Below the pieces are notes generated by a model. It did no database searches. It worked only from the letters and a program-made list of their open reading frames with translations, and was not told where the DNA came from. The translations under genes were made by a program, and so were the position numbers. From the NCBI GenBank assembly GCA_001650895.1, contig LXYH01000004.1, positions 62,001 through 126,000 on the forward strand: a stretch of 64,000 nt of DNA. Reading direction: 5' to 3'. The DNA comes from Rhodobacteraceae bacterium EhC02. GTDB taxonomy: Bacteria > Pseudomonadota > Alphaproteobacteria > Rhodobacterales > Rhodobacteraceae. Positions 32,997 to 41,033 of the stretch are shown here, piece by piece (position 1 is the stretch's first letter; each line of letters starts with the position of its first letter).

Positions 32997-33073
32997 TGGT
33001 ACCACCTCCCCGGCTCGAACGGGGGACCTCTTGATCCACAATCAAGCGCTCTAACCAACTGAGCTAAGGCGGC
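32997..33073 (-). tRNA. tRNA-His (anticodon GTG)
   Basis: A 77-base cloverleaf with encoded CCA. Acceptor arm GCCGCCT pairs with AGGTGGT, D-arm GCTC...GAGC, anticodon arm CTTGA-TTGTGGA-TCAAG with anticodon GTG, T-arm CCCCG-TTCGAGC-CGGGG. The discriminator is A73, G1 faces U72, and the encoded base before G1 is T, so no templated G-1:C73 pair is present. This is the derived state described for many alphaproteobacterial tRNA-His genes. Confidence 0.95.
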
Positions 33074-33116
33074 ACTGGGGCGGATTTAACGCCATGGCCC
33101 GGTGAATGCAAGCCCG

Positions 33117-33599
33117 TCAGAGATCAATTTTCCAGCTTTGCTCGACCAGATCGACGCCAAAGGAATGCACGGGTTTCGACGCGGCAAGGCGCCAGCCATT
33201 CGCCGCATAGAGCGCGCAGGCCGCCTTGTGGCTTTCATGGGTCCACAACTCCATCCGCGCATAGCCCACCGCCCGCGCGAAGCCCATGCAATGCGCCAGC
33301 ATCCGCTGGCCCAGGCCCTGCCCCCGCATGGCAGGCTCCAGCAGGAACAGCCGCAGCTTTGCGGTGTCGTCATCCAGCCGCACGCAGAAGATGCTGCCGA
33401 CGGGCTGGCCATCGGCCTCGACGATCCATCCCGCCTCCCGCGCCGGGTCATGATCCGCGATGAAATCGGCAAGGATGCCTGCCACCAGGGGCGCAAAGGT
33501 CGCATCGAAACCTTCGGACTGGGCATAGAGCGTGCCGTGCCGCTCGGCCAGCCAGGCCGCATCCGCAGGGGTGAAGGGGCGAAACACGGGATCGGTCAT
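33117..33599 (-). CDS. GNAT-family N-acetyltransferase
   Basis: A 160-residue acetyltransferase. The acyl-CoA loop is RLFLLEPAMRGQGLGQRMLAHCMGFARAVGYARMELWTHESHKAA, followed by ALYAANGWRL, normal for GNAT enzymes. The N-terminal FRPFTPADAAWLAERHGTLYAQSEGFD resembles the group of acetyltransferases found alone or fused to MarR regulators. Start at 33599 with TCAGGG upstream. Substrate unknown. Confidence 0.88.
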   Translation of the reverse strand: MTDPVFRPFTPADAAWLAERHGTLYAQSEGFDATFAPLVAGILADFIADHDPAREAGWIVEADGQPVGSIFCVRLDDDTAKLRLFLLEPAMRGQGLGQRMLAHCMGFARAVGYARMELWTHESHKAACALYAANGWRLAASKPVHSFGVDLVEQSWKIDL

Positions 33600-33680
33600 G
33601 CCCTGATATGACCCCGCGCGCGCTTGCCAAGCAAGATCTAAACCGATAGCACCACTTCCCATACACCCGGAGAGACCGCC

Positions 33681-33869
33681 ATGGGCATCAACAGCGAACG
33701 CGACATCGAGGCAAACCTGCAGATCGGCCCGACCGATCAGGGCATGGTGCGGATCTTCGTGGAATCGCAGGGCATCGAAGTCCCGATGGATTTCGATCCC
33801 GAAGAAGCCGAGGAAATCGCCGAGGAAATCCTGGCCGCCGTCGCCGCGGCCCGCCAGCTCAAACGCTGA
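33681..33869 (+). CDS. DUF6324-like small conserved protein
   Basis: A 62-residue acidic protein beginning INSERDIEANLQIGPTDQGMVRIF and ending with a helix EEAEEIAEEILAAVAAARQLKR. The compact strand-rich start and the long C-terminal helix match a small family restricted to Rhodobacterales. A clear GGAGAGACC ribosome site precedes the ATG. Function unknown; it converges with mmcB, with 4 bases between stops. Confidence 0.82.
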   Translation: MGINSERDIEANLQIGPTDQGMVRIFVESQGIEVPMDFDPEEAEEIAEEILAAVAAARQLKR

Positions 33870-33873
33870 CAGC

Positions 33874-34329
33874 TCAAAGGCTGACGGAAAATACGGCCCG
33901 CGCATCGGGGTCGCGCAACTGGTGCAACCGCTGCGCCGCATGGCGGGCGAACATCTGCGTGACCTTGCGCCGCCGCGCGGGCGCCAGCGGCACCTCGGGC
34001 GCCATGCGGACAATCTCGGCATCATAGGGATCGGACAGGATCAACCCGCTGTCATCGGGAAGCAGATCAACGGGAAAATCCGCATCCACCGCCCAGAAGA
34101 AACGGTCGCACCACTCAAGATAGCCCTGCCATTTGCTGTCCTGCATGAAATCGGCCCGGCATGACTTGCATTCGATCACCCAGATTTCCCCCTTTGGGGT
34201 CAGGCCGATCAGGTCCACGCGCAAGCCGCGCGCGGGCACGAATTCCTCCAGGGTCACGATGTCATGACCCAGCAGATGCCGTGCCACCCCGCGCGCCAGA
34301 AGCCGTCCATGCTGTATCATCTCGCCCAT
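33874..34329 (-). CDS. mmcB: MmcB-family DNA repair protein
   Basis: A 151-residue protein with a PD-(D/E)xK-like core: RVDLIGLTPKGEIWVIECKSCRADFMQDSKWQGYLEWCDRFFWAVD. The D...ExK pattern (VDLIG, then IECKS) is the nuclease-fold signature. MmcB of Caulobacter is part of the SOS-linked mutagenesis response. The N-terminus (GRLLARGVARHLL) matches the family start, so the ATG at 34329 is preferred over one 18 codons earlier. No LexA site was identified nearby. Confidence 0.85.
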   Translation of the reverse strand: MGEMIQHGRLLARGVARHLLGHDIVTLEEFVPARGLRVDLIGLTPKGEIWVIECKSCRADFMQDSKWQGYLEWCDRFFWAVDADFPVDLLPDDSGLILSDPYDAEIVRMAPEVPLAPARRRKVTQMFARHAAQRLHQLRDPDARAVFSVSL

Positions 34330-34368
34330 GCGGCCAGTATCGAACGGAACAAGAACATCTGCAACCCC

Positions 34369-34397
34369 TTGCCGTAGGCCCACAGAGCGCCTAACTG
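34369..34397 (+). promoter_or_regulatory. Candidate promoter of the structured RNA
   Basis: TTGCCG (34369-34374), 17-base spacer, TAACTG (34392-34397). The predicted start, about 34403, coincides with the 5' arm of the closing stem of the RNA at 34403-34564, which supports the plus-strand orientation. Confidence 0.45.
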
Positions 34398-34400
34398 TTG

Positions 34401-34566
34401 CTGTGGCGGGTGCTGCTCTTCACGTGAACGGTTGCATTCCGGTGGCCTTAAGCAATTCCGAGGGAGTTGGCTCTGTCCGGGCTCTGGTCCGGTTACCTGA
34501 CGCCCACCTGTATATACAGGTCCTCGGGAATGAGATAACCACACGGTCGCTGCGGGCCCGCCACTT
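34401..34566 (+). ncRNA. ssrS: Structured RNA of about 165 nt, 6S-RNA-like
   Basis: No protein is encoded here, but the two ends pair perfectly (GTGGCGGG 34403-34410 with CCCGCCAC 34557-34564). Moving inward, CCGGTGG (34439-34445) pairs with CCACACGG (34539-34546) with one bulge, and TTCCGAGG (34456-34463) pairs with CCTCGGGAA (34522-34530) with one bulge. The apical part contains the perfect palindrome ACCTGTATATACAGGT (34506-34521). This is a long interrupted rod with an asymmetric central bubble, the architecture and length of bacterial 6S RNA, which mimics an open promoter and binds RNA polymerase. It lacks the GGAAGCAGCC of SRP RNA and the RNase P core. The identity and strand are inferred. 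Confidence 0.5.
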
Positions 34567-34587
34567 TCACCCAATCTTTTCGCGCAA

Positions 34588-34614
34588 GAAAAAGGGGCCA
34601 CACGGGCCCCTTCG
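34588..34614 (-). terminator. Rho-independent terminator of the 109-residue membrane protein gene
   Basis: Minus strand AAGGGGCCC-GTGT-GGCCCCTT is followed by TTTCTTGCG. The stem is strong in both directions, so it may also end the plus-strand RNA at 34401-34566. Confidence 0.75.
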
Positions 34615-34635
34615 ATCATCTGGATCGTGTCAGGA

Positions 34636-34965
34636 TCAGCGGCGCGGGCCGCGTCCGCCCTTGGCCGCCACGCGCACCGGGATCATGCGCGAGGTATCGA
34701 CCCGGATCGGCCGGCGATGTCCGCCGCGCGGCTCATCGTCGTCGTCATCCTTCATGCGCATCACGGAAATGGCGAACTGCACACCGCCGAAAACGACGCC
34801 ATTCGACACCCAGAGCACCAGAACGGCCAACAGGCCCATGTCTGAATGGGTCACGAGATGCCACAGGTTTGCGATATTGAACCACAGAAGCATCGCCACG
34901 AAAACGCCGGCAAGGCCAAAGCCGATTGCGGCCTGGGTGATGTAAAGGCGTATGAGCTTGGGCAT
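34636..34965 (-). CDS. Small two-helix membrane protein, function unknown
   Basis: A 109-residue protein with two membrane helices (YITQAAIGFGLAGVFVAMLLWF and LLAVLVLWVSNGVVFGGVQFAI), an acidic run DDDDDE and a basic tail (RRPIRVDTSRMIPVRVAAKGGRG). The helices and tail are well formed and the gene has its own terminator, so it is very probably real. No functional motif was recognised. Confidence 0.75.
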   Translation of the reverse strand: MPKLIRLYITQAAIGFGLAGVFVAMLLWFNIANLWHLVTHSDMGLLAVLVLWVSNGVVFGGVQFAISVMRMKDDDDDEPRGGHRRPIRVDTSRMIPVRVAAKGGRGPRR

Positions 34966-35219
34966 GATGTCCTCTCTGATCCGCTACCTTCCAATGTAAC
35001 CTGAATTCTGCCTCTCACAAGGGGGCATGCGCTGAACGATGCGCGACAGGCCGTTCCCCGCCGGAAAAAAACCGCAAAAGGCCGACCGATGCCCCCCGAA
35101 AAGGCAAGCTTGCCTTTGGTTCGGCCCGAAATAAATCCGCGCTGGTGGGGGATTGCCTTGCCATCCCTCGCGTGCGCGATAGAATCGCACACGATACATA
35201 TGGCGGGAAAGCGGTCAGG

Positions 35220-35762
35220 ATGGCGACGACGGACGAGATCGAAGATCTGATCGCGCGCAGCGCATTGGGCGACCGCGCCGCCTTTTCGCGGCTCTATGAC
35301 CGCACCAGCGCGAAACTTTTCGGAATAATCCTGCGTGTCTTGAAAGACAGGGCCAGTGCAGAGGACGCATTGCAGGACGCCTTCATGAAAATCTGGCGAC
35401 ATGCCAGCCGCTACAGCGCGAATGGGGCAAGCCCGATGACATGGATGATCACGATCGCGCGGAATACGGCCATCGACCACCTGCGCCGCAAAAGGGAAAC
35501 CGTCGATGCCGACGATGCGGCGGACCGGCTGGTGTCCTCGGCCCCGAACCCCGAACAGAGCGCCGTCGCCGCGGGCGAGGCGCGGCGGATCACCGCCTGC
35601 CTTGACGAGCTGGAACAGGATCGCGGCGCCGCCGTGCGCGGTGCCTATCTTGAAGGCCGCAGCTATGCCGATCTGGCCGAAAGCTTTGGCGTGCCGCTCA
35701 ACACCATGCGAACATGGTTGCGGCGCAGCCTGCAGCGGCTGCAGGAGTGCATGGCAAGATGA
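35220..35762 (+). CDS. ECF-family RNA polymerase sigma factor
   Basis: A 180-residue sigma factor with only regions 2 and 4. Region 2 is RLYDRTSAKLFGIILRVLKDRASAEDALQDAFMKIWRHASRY followed by PMTWMITIARNTAIDHLRRK; region 4 is RGAYLEGRSYADLAESFGVPLNTMRTWLRRSLQRLQ. The ATG at 35220 has TCAGGA upstream. Its stop overlaps the start of the anti-sigma gene (ATGA), the standard regulatory pair. The signal is unknown, possibly envelope or oxidative stress. Confidence 0.95.
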   Translation: MATTDEIEDLIARSALGDRAAFSRLYDRTSAKLFGIILRVLKDRASAEDALQDAFMKIWRHASRYSANGASPMTWMITIARNTAIDHLRRKRETVDADDAADRLVSSAPNPEQSAVAAGEARRITACLDELEQDRGAAVRGAYLEGRSYADLAESFGVPLNTMRTWLRRSLQRLQECMAR

Positions 35763-36454
35763 CCACCGGACCGGACGATATCCCCCAGGACGACAGCCTG
35801 CTGGCCGCCGAATATGTGCTGCGCCTGCTGGACCCGGTCGAGGATGCGGCCTTTCGCGCCCGCCTGGCGACAGAGCCTGCCCTGGCCGCCGAGATGACCG
35901 CCTGGACCACGCGCCTGTCAGGTCTTGATGCGGATGTGGCCGAGGTTGCCCCCCGCCCCGCCGTCAAGACCGGGCTGGAGCGGCGGCTGTTCGGTCAGCC
36001 GCAACGCCTGCCCTTCTGGCGGAGGGTGGGGCTGTGGCAGGCGGTCAGCCTGGCCTCGGTCGCCCTGGCGGCCTTTCTTGCGCTGCAATCGCTGCAACCG
36101 CCGCAGCCCGTCGCGCCGACACCTCTGTTCGTCAGCGAGATCGCGGCAGAGGATCAAAGCCTGCGCCTTCTGGCCGTCTACGACGCCCAAGCGGCTGAAT
36201 TGCGCCTGACAAGGACCGCCGGCAGCGCCGCCGAAGGCCGCGTGCTGCAACTTTGGGCGATTGCCGGCGATGCCGCGCCCGTCTCTCTGGGGGTGCTTCC
36301 CGAAACCGGGACAACCGCCGTGATTCTGCCGGAAGCGCTGCGCGCAGGTCTGGCGGACCTCGTGCTGGCCATCAGTGACGAACCGGCAGGCGGATCGCCC
36401 ACGGGCGCACCCACCGGGGCGGTGCTTGCGGTTGGGCAGGTCAGCGCGCTCTGA
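35759..36454 (+). CDS. Anti-sigma factor (RskA-like)
   Basis: A 231-residue membrane protein. The N-terminal 90 residues (DSLLAAEYVLRLLDPVEDAAFRARLATEPALAAEMTAW) are a helical sigma-binding domain without the zinc-binding HxxxCxxC motif. One membrane helix follows at about 105-125 (LWQAVSLASVALAAFLAL), then a periplasmic RskA-type domain (LRLLAVYDAQAAELRLTRTAG, LQLWAIAGDAAPVSLGVL). It would hold the ECF sigma factor inactive until regulated proteolysis. Start at 35759 overlaps the sigma gene stop. Confidence 0.92.
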   Translation: MTTGPDDIPQDDSLLAAEYVLRLLDPVEDAAFRARLATEPALAAEMTAWTTRLSGLDADVAEVAPRPAVKTGLERRLFGQPQRLPFWRRVGLWQAVSLASVALAAFLALQSLQPPQPVAPTPLFVSEIAAEDQSLRLLAVYDAQAAELRLTRTAGSAAEGRVLQLWAIAGDAAPVSLGVLPETGTTAVILPEALRAGLADLVLAISDEPAGGSPTGAPTGAVLAVGQVSAL

Positions 36455-36466
36455 TCGTCCGGTGCA

Positions 36467-37534
36467 TCACCGCGCAAGAACGGCCTTGGCATCGGCTGCC
36501 AGTCTGCGGGTCAGATCAGCCGCCGTTGCGGCGCGGCACAGCCCCGCCGATTGCCCGGACCACAGCGGCATGAAATCGCCCGACCCCTGCGGCTCGGTTG
36601 CCGCGCGCAAGGGCGCGACCGCACCGCCCGCCAATGGAAAGGCGGGGGCCGCGTCCGACATGAACCCCTGGTCGCGCATCAGGCGATTGACCATGCCGCG
36701 CGCCGGGCGACCCGTGAAGACATTGGTCAGCGCCGTCTCGCGCGCGTGCCCCTCTGCCAGCGCCTGCCGGTGCGGCGTGCTGATCGTCGCCTCGGGGCAG
36801 AAAAGATAGGCCGTGCCGATCTGCACCGCCGCCGCCCCGAGCATGAAGGCAGCAGCGATCCCGCGCCCATCGGCGATTCCGCCTGCGGCGATCACCGGGC
36901 AACGCACTGCATCCACGATCTGCGGCACCAGCGACAGGGTGCCGATCTGGGTTGCGACATCCCCGGTCAGGAACATCCCCCGATGCCCGCCTGCCTCGGC
37001 ACCCTGTGCGATGATCGCGTCGCAGCCCCGGCTGTCCAGCCACACCGCCTCGGCCACGGTGGTGGCAGATGACAGCACGCGCGCGCCTGTCGCCTTCACA
37101 CGATCCAGAAGATCGGGCGCGGGCAAGCCGAAATGAAAGCTGACCACCTCGGGGCGCAGATCCTCGACCAGGGCGCAGAGGGTGGCGTCGAATGGCGCAC
37201 GGTTCGACAGGGGCGCGGGCGTCGCGGGATCAAGCTCCAGCTCGCCGTAATAGGGCGCAAGCCGTGCCTGCCATGCGGCCAGACCGGCCGTGGCCGGATC
37301 GGGCGCGGCATGGCAGAAGAAATTGAGATTGAGCGGCTTGTCGGATTGCGCGCGAAAGGCTGCGACCTCGGCCGCGATGCGATCGGGCGTCAGCATGGCG
37401 CAAGGCAGCGCCCCAAGGCCTCCGGCTTCGGCCACGGCGACGGCCAGCCGGTGATCCCCTGCCCCGGCCATCGGGGCCTGCAGGATCGGCAGGGACATGC
37501 CCAGAAGTGTCAGTAGCCTGTCATCCGCCCACAT
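36467..37534 (-). CDS. Nitronate monooxygenase (2-nitropropane dioxygenase family)
   Basis: A 355-residue FMN-dependent enzyme with a TIM-barrel fold. Family parts are LPILQAPMAGAGDHRLAVAVAEAGGLGALPCAM at the N-terminus, the FMN/active-site segment DAIIAQGAEAGGHRGMF with the catalytic His, and VIAAGGIADGRGIAAAFMLGAAAVQIGTAYLFCPEA. It would oxidise alkyl nitronates or related toxins. The ATG at 37534 has AGGAAAGG upstream; another in-frame ATG twelve codons in also fits. It is transcribed alone, convergent with the anti-sigma gene. Confidence 0.92.
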   Translation of the reverse strand: MWADDRLLTLLGMSLPILQAPMAGAGDHRLAVAVAEAGGLGALPCAMLTPDRIAAEVAAFRAQSDKPLNLNFFCHAAPDPATAGLAAWQARLAPYYGELELDPATPAPLSNRAPFDATLCALVEDLRPEVVSFHFGLPAPDLLDRVKATGARVLSSATTVAEAVWLDSRGCDAIIAQGAEAGGHRGMFLTGDVATQIGTLSLVPQIVDAVRCPVIAAGGIADGRGIAAAFMLGAAAVQIGTAYLFCPEATISTPHRQALAEGHARETALTNVFTGRPARGMVNRLMRDQGFMSDAAPAFPLAGGAVAPLRAATEPQGSGDFMPLWSGQSAGLCRAATAADLTRRLAADAKAVLAR

Positions 37535-37614
37535 CCGCGCGCCCTTTCCTGGTGTTGACCGCCCCCATCATGACCGATGGGACGCGCCGGGAACAGGGCG
37601 GATCGCGTGGCGGC

Positions 37615-38106
37615 TCAGAACGCCTGCGGCTGCGCCTCGCGCGCCATGTGGTCCAGCACCGCGTTGACGAATTGCGGCTCCTTGCCTTCCGGAAAGAAGG
37701 CGCGCGCCACATCGACATATTCGGTGATCACGACCTTGGGCGGCGTGTCGTCCTGCACCAGTTCGGATCCGGCCGCACGGAACAGCGCCCGCAGGACCGG
37801 GTCGATCCGGGCGATCGGCCATTTCGCCACCAGCGCGCGATCGGTCATCTGGTCGATCTTGGCCTGGCGGTTCACGGCCTCGTCCAGGATGTGGCGGAAC
37901 AGGTCCACATCGCCGTCGCGCATCTCGTCGCCCTCATAGGTCGCGCCGAAGCGGTGTTCCAGGAATTCGCGGCGGACCAGTTCCACGGTCTGGCCCGAAT
38001 GCTCCATCTGGAACAGCGCCTGCACGGCATAAAGCCGCGAAGCCGCGCGCATCTTGCGCTTTTCATTGCCGGACAGGGTTTGCGGCTTGGCGGTATCGTC
38101 AATCAT
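37615..38106 (-). CDS. nusB: Transcription antitermination protein NusB
   Basis: A 163-residue all-helical protein. Recognisable parts are KRKMRAASRLYAVQALFQMEHSG, VDLFRHILDEAVNRQAKIDQMTD, IDPVLRALFRAAGSELVQDDTPPKVVITEYVDVARAFFPEGKEPQFVNAVLD in compressed form. NusB with S10 binds boxA in rRNA leaders to prevent early termination. The start overlaps the ribH stop (ATGA). The ribH-nusB pairing is widely conserved. Confidence 0.95.
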   Translation of the reverse strand: MIDDTAKPQTLSGNEKRKMRAASRLYAVQALFQMEHSGQTVELVRREFLEHRFGATYEGDEMRDGDVDLFRHILDEAVNRQAKIDQMTDRALVAKWPIARIDPVLRALFRAAGSELVQDDTPPKVVITEYVDVARAFFPEGKEPQFVNAVLDHMAREAQPQAF

Positions 38107-38654
38107 GCAGAGGGTGTGCCTTTGGTGCTTCCGGCCAGGCGGTATTCTTCCGAGGCGGGCTTGAATCCCACCCCCTTGCTGGCCGTGCCCCACTTACGGG
38201 CCAGCGCCACCAGATGCAAGGCCGCAGCAGCAGCCCCGCCGCCCTTGTTCTGCCCCGCCGGATCGGCACGCACCTCGGCTTGCGGGCGGTTCTCGACCGT
38301 CAGGATGCCGTTGCCGATGCACTGACCCTGCAGGCCCAGCAGGCTGATCGCGCGGCTGCTGTCATTGCAGACCGTATCGTAATGCGTGGTCTCGCCCCGG
38401 ATCACGCAGCCCAGCGCCACGTAACCGTCGAAATTGCTCATCCGTCCGGCGATGCCGATGGCGGTGGGGATCTCCAGCGCGCCGGGCACCTCGACCAGAT
38501 CCCATGTGCCGCCTGCGGCCTCAATCTCGGCCTTGGCGCCGGCCACCAGATTGTCGGCGATATCCTTGTAGTAAGGGGCCACGACGATCAGGATCTTGAC
38601 CGGCTTGTCGAATTCCGCGCGCGGCAAGGTGTAATGCGTTTCGTGTCCAGCCAT
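38103..38654 (-). CDS. ribH: 6,7-dimethyl-8-ribityllumazine synthase
   Basis: A 183-residue enzyme making the lumazine precursor of riboflavin from a pyrimidine and dihydroxybutanone phosphate. Seen are VVAPYYKDIADNLVAGAKAEIEAAGGTWDLVEVPGALEIPTAI, then GYVALGCVIRGETTHYDTVCNDSSRAI and GNGILTVEN. The catalytic His lies in RGETTHYD. The C-terminal tail (GFKPASEEYRLAGSTKG) is longer than in many homologues. One base separates it from ribB. Confidence 0.95.
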   Translation of the reverse strand: MAGHETHYTLPRAEFDKPVKILIVVAPYYKDIADNLVAGAKAEIEAAGGTWDLVEVPGALEIPTAIGIAGRMSNFDGYVALGCVIRGETTHYDTVCNDSSRAISLLGLQGQCIGNGILTVENRPQAEVRADPAGQNKGGGAAAAALHLVALARKWGTASKGVGFKPASEEYRLAGSTKGTPSA

Positions 38655-38655
38655 G

Positions 38656-39792
38656 TCAGTGCCCTTCCGTGATCTTGCGCGTGCCCATGATTTCCAGCCC
38701 GTAAGCCTCGAGCCCCACGATCTTGGGCGTGGGCGAGTTGGTCAGAAGCACCAGTTTCGACAGGCCAAGCGAGGACAGGATCTGCGCACCCAGCCCGTAT
38801 TGGCGCAGGGTCTGCGGGCTGACCTCTGCCCCGGTGGCCAGCTTCATATGCGTGTCGCGCAGCAGCACCAGCACGCCGCGCCCCTCGGCGGCGATGGTCT
38901 GCATCGAATTGGTGAACTCGAAGGCGCGCCCCTTGGGCCCCGCGCCAACCATGTCCTTGAGAGGGTCCAGCGCATGCATCCGCACCAGGACAGGGTCGGG
39001 CGTGGTGATGTCGCCCTTGATCAGCACGATATGCTCGGCGCCCTGCGTCTCGTCCGTGTAGATCCGCATGGACCATTCGCCGCCAAACTCGGACTGGATC
39101 ACCTCTTCGGACCGGACCTTGACCAGGTTGTCATGGCGGCGGCGATAGGCGATCAGGTCGGAAATTGTGCCGATCTTCAGCCCGTGTTTCTGCGCAAACC
39201 CCACCAGGTCGGGCAGGCGCGCCATCGAGCCGTCCTCGTTCATGATCTCGCAGATCACGCCCGACGGGTTGAGCCCTGCCAGACGGGCCACATCGACGGC
39301 CGCCTCGGTATGGCCCGCGCGCACCAGAACGCCGCCATCGCGCGCGCGCAACGGAAAGACATGGCCCGGCGTGGCGATATCGGCCGCCGTCTTGCCTGCA
39401 TCGATCGCCACGGCGATCGTGCGGGCGCGGTCATGGGCGGAAATGCCGGTGCTGACGCCCTCACGCGCCTCGATCGACACGGTGAAGGCGGTCTCGTGCC
39501 GCGACGAGTTGTAGGAGGCCATCAGCGGCAGGCCCAGCGCATCCACGCGCGCGCCCGTCAGCGTCAGGCAGATCAGCCCGCGCCCATGGGTGGCCATGAA
39601 GTTGACCGCCTCGGGCGTGGCCATCTGCGCGGGGATCACAAGATCGCCCTCGTTCTCGCGATCCTCATGGTCGACCAGGATGAACATGCGCCCGTTGCGC
39701 GCATCCTCGATGATATCCTCGATGGAACTGATCGCATCGCGCCAGTTTTCCTCGACCGGGCCGGGTGTCTCGAAAGGGGCGCTGTCAGCCAT
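38656..39792 (-). CDS. ribB: 3,4-dihydroxy-2-butanone-4-phosphate synthase with degenerate GTP cyclohydrolase II-like domain (RibBX type)
   Basis: A 378-residue protein. The N-terminal half (to about 215) is a complete RibB: FILVDHEDRENEGDLVIPAQM, SRHETAFTVSIEAREGVSTGISAHDRA and GHTEAAVDVARLAG. The C-terminal half has the fold of RibA but not its catalytic zinc site: where RibA has three cysteines (ECLTGD...RCDC), this protein reads VLVRMHALDPLKDMVGAG, with no cysteine anywhere in the domain. This is the RibBX architecture described in Proteobacteria, whose second domain lacks cyclohydrolase activity. A separate RibA is then needed elsewhere. It heads ribB-ribH-nusB. Confidence 0.93.
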   Translation of the reverse strand: MADSAPFETPGPVEENWRDAISSIEDIIEDARNGRMFILVDHEDRENEGDLVIPAQMATPEAVNFMATHGRGLICLTLTGARVDALGLPLMASYNSSRHETAFTVSIEAREGVSTGISAHDRARTIAVAIDAGKTAADIATPGHVFPLRARDGGVLVRAGHTEAAVDVARLAGLNPSGVICEIMNEDGSMARLPDLVGFAQKHGLKIGTISDLIAYRRRHDNLVKVRSEEVIQSEFGGEWSMRIYTDETQGAEHIVLIKGDITTPDPVLVRMHALDPLKDMVGAGPKGRAFEFTNSMQTIAAEGRGVLVLLRDTHMKLATGAEVSPQTLRQYGLGAQILSSLGLSKLVLLTNSPTPKIVGLEAYGLEIMGTRKITEGH

Positions 39793-39897
39793 GGGATATC
39801 CTTTTCCTGTTGCCCCGCCAGATAGCGCAGCCCGCCCGCATTGGCCAGAGGCAACGCGGCGGCACAGGGTCCGTTTGCGACAGCGCGCCCTGCCCGA

Positions 39898-40884
39898 TTA
39901 CCCCTCGAACTGCCAGAGCGCGGGCAGGAACCGCCAGCTCTCGCCCTCGCGCAGCACATGGCCCACGCCCGGAAAGGGGAAATGATAGCCAAGCACCGCG
40001 ATCCGGTCGGCCGCCGCCATGTCCAGCAGGCGCAACCGCGTCGCCACGGTCTGCGCGCCATCCGCATCAAAGCCGTTGAACCATTCGGGACGGGCAAAGT
40101 TCGTATAGGCATGGCTCATCGCATCGCCCAGCGCAATCAGCTGCTTGCCGCCACTGTCCAGAACCACGCTCATGTGGCCCGGCGTATGCCCCGGCGTGGC
40201 GATCATGCGCACACCCGGCACGACCTCTTCGCCATCCTCCAGCAGCCGCCATTCGACACCGTCCAGCGTCAGCGAATTCACCGCGCCCAGCACGAATTGC
40301 TGATCCTCCGGCGCCACCTTGTTGACCAGATCGTCTTGCAGCCAGTGGGCATGTTCGGCCGCACCGATCACGTATTCCGCATCGGGGAACAAGGGTTCGT
40401 CGAAATCGTCGCGGATGCCCCAGATGTGATCGGGATGGGCATGGGTGATCACCACATGGGTGATGCTCGCCGGATCGACGCCCGCCGCCTCGAGGTTGGC
40501 CATCAGCCGCCCCGTGGTGGGCATGAAACGGCTGCCCGAGCCGACATCGACCAGCACCACCGCATCGCCCGCCTCGATCAGCAGGTGATTGGTGTGGGAA
40601 TATCCCTCGTCGGGGGACAGGTAATGCTGTTCCAGAAAGGCGCGCACCTCGGCCGGGTCGGCATTCACGCCCAGCCCCGAGGTCGGCAGGGAAAAATACC
40701 CGTCCGACAGGATCGTCAGCTTCGCCTCGCCCAGGGTAAAGCGGAAATGCGCGGGATTGTCCGTGGCCGGGGTGCCCAGTTGCGCAAGCGCCGCCCCGGG
40801 GCGTCCCAGTGCGGGCAGCGCAAAGGCGGGGGCCATGGCGGCCAGTTTCAGAATGTCGCGGCGGCTTGGTGTGAAATCACGCAT
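39898..40884 (-). CDS. Secreted metallo-beta-lactamase-fold hydrolase (Tat-like signal)
   Basis: A 328-residue protein. The N-terminus SRRDILKLAAMAPAFALPAL has a twin-arginine-type signal (SRRDxLK) and hydrophobic core. The mature part has the MBL metal motif ITHAHPDHIWGI, further metal ligands in TPGHTPGHMSVVL and GDAMSHAYTNFARPEW, and a late His in GYHFPFPGVGHV. It may be a lactonase, quorum-quenching or general hydrolase; the substrate is not readable. The ATG at 40884 follows AAGGGAGGA. It lies between ribE and ribB, separating the riboflavin genes. Confidence 0.9.
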   Translation of the reverse strand: MRDFTPSRRDILKLAAMAPAFALPALGRPGAALAQLGTPATDNPAHFRFTLGEAKLTILSDGYFSLPTSGLGVNADPAEVRAFLEQHYLSPDEGYSHTNHLLIEAGDAVVLVDVGSGSRFMPTTGRLMANLEAAGVDPASITHVVITHAHPDHIWGIRDDFDEPLFPDAEYVIGAAEHAHWLQDDLVNKVAPEDQQFVLGAVNSLTLDGVEWRLLEDGEEVVPGVRMIATPGHTPGHMSVVLDSGGKQLIALGDAMSHAYTNFARPEWFNGFDADGAQTVATRLRLLDMAAADRIAVLGYHFPFPGVGHVLREGESWRFLPALWQFEG

Positions 40885-40961
40885 TTCGGTCCTCCCTTGT
40901 CGAGGCGCAGGATAATCCCGCCCCCGGCCAACGCAACCGATTTCGTGAATATGAAAGCCTT

Positions 40962-41000
40962 GCTTCTTCTTGCCGCAAATATCCCCGCCGGAGGCATCCG
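40962..41000 (+). repeat. 3'-end repeat element, copy C (variant tail)
   Basis: Head CTTCTTCTTGCCGCAAAT then ATCCCC as in copies A and B, but followed by a small GCC-GGA-GGC stem in place of the G-run and tail stems. It lies between the ribE stop and the MBL gene start, on the strand opposite to both. Confidence 0.6.
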
Positions 41001-41033
41001 CCCCTCTCAGCCCGGCGAACCGCGCGGTCGGGG

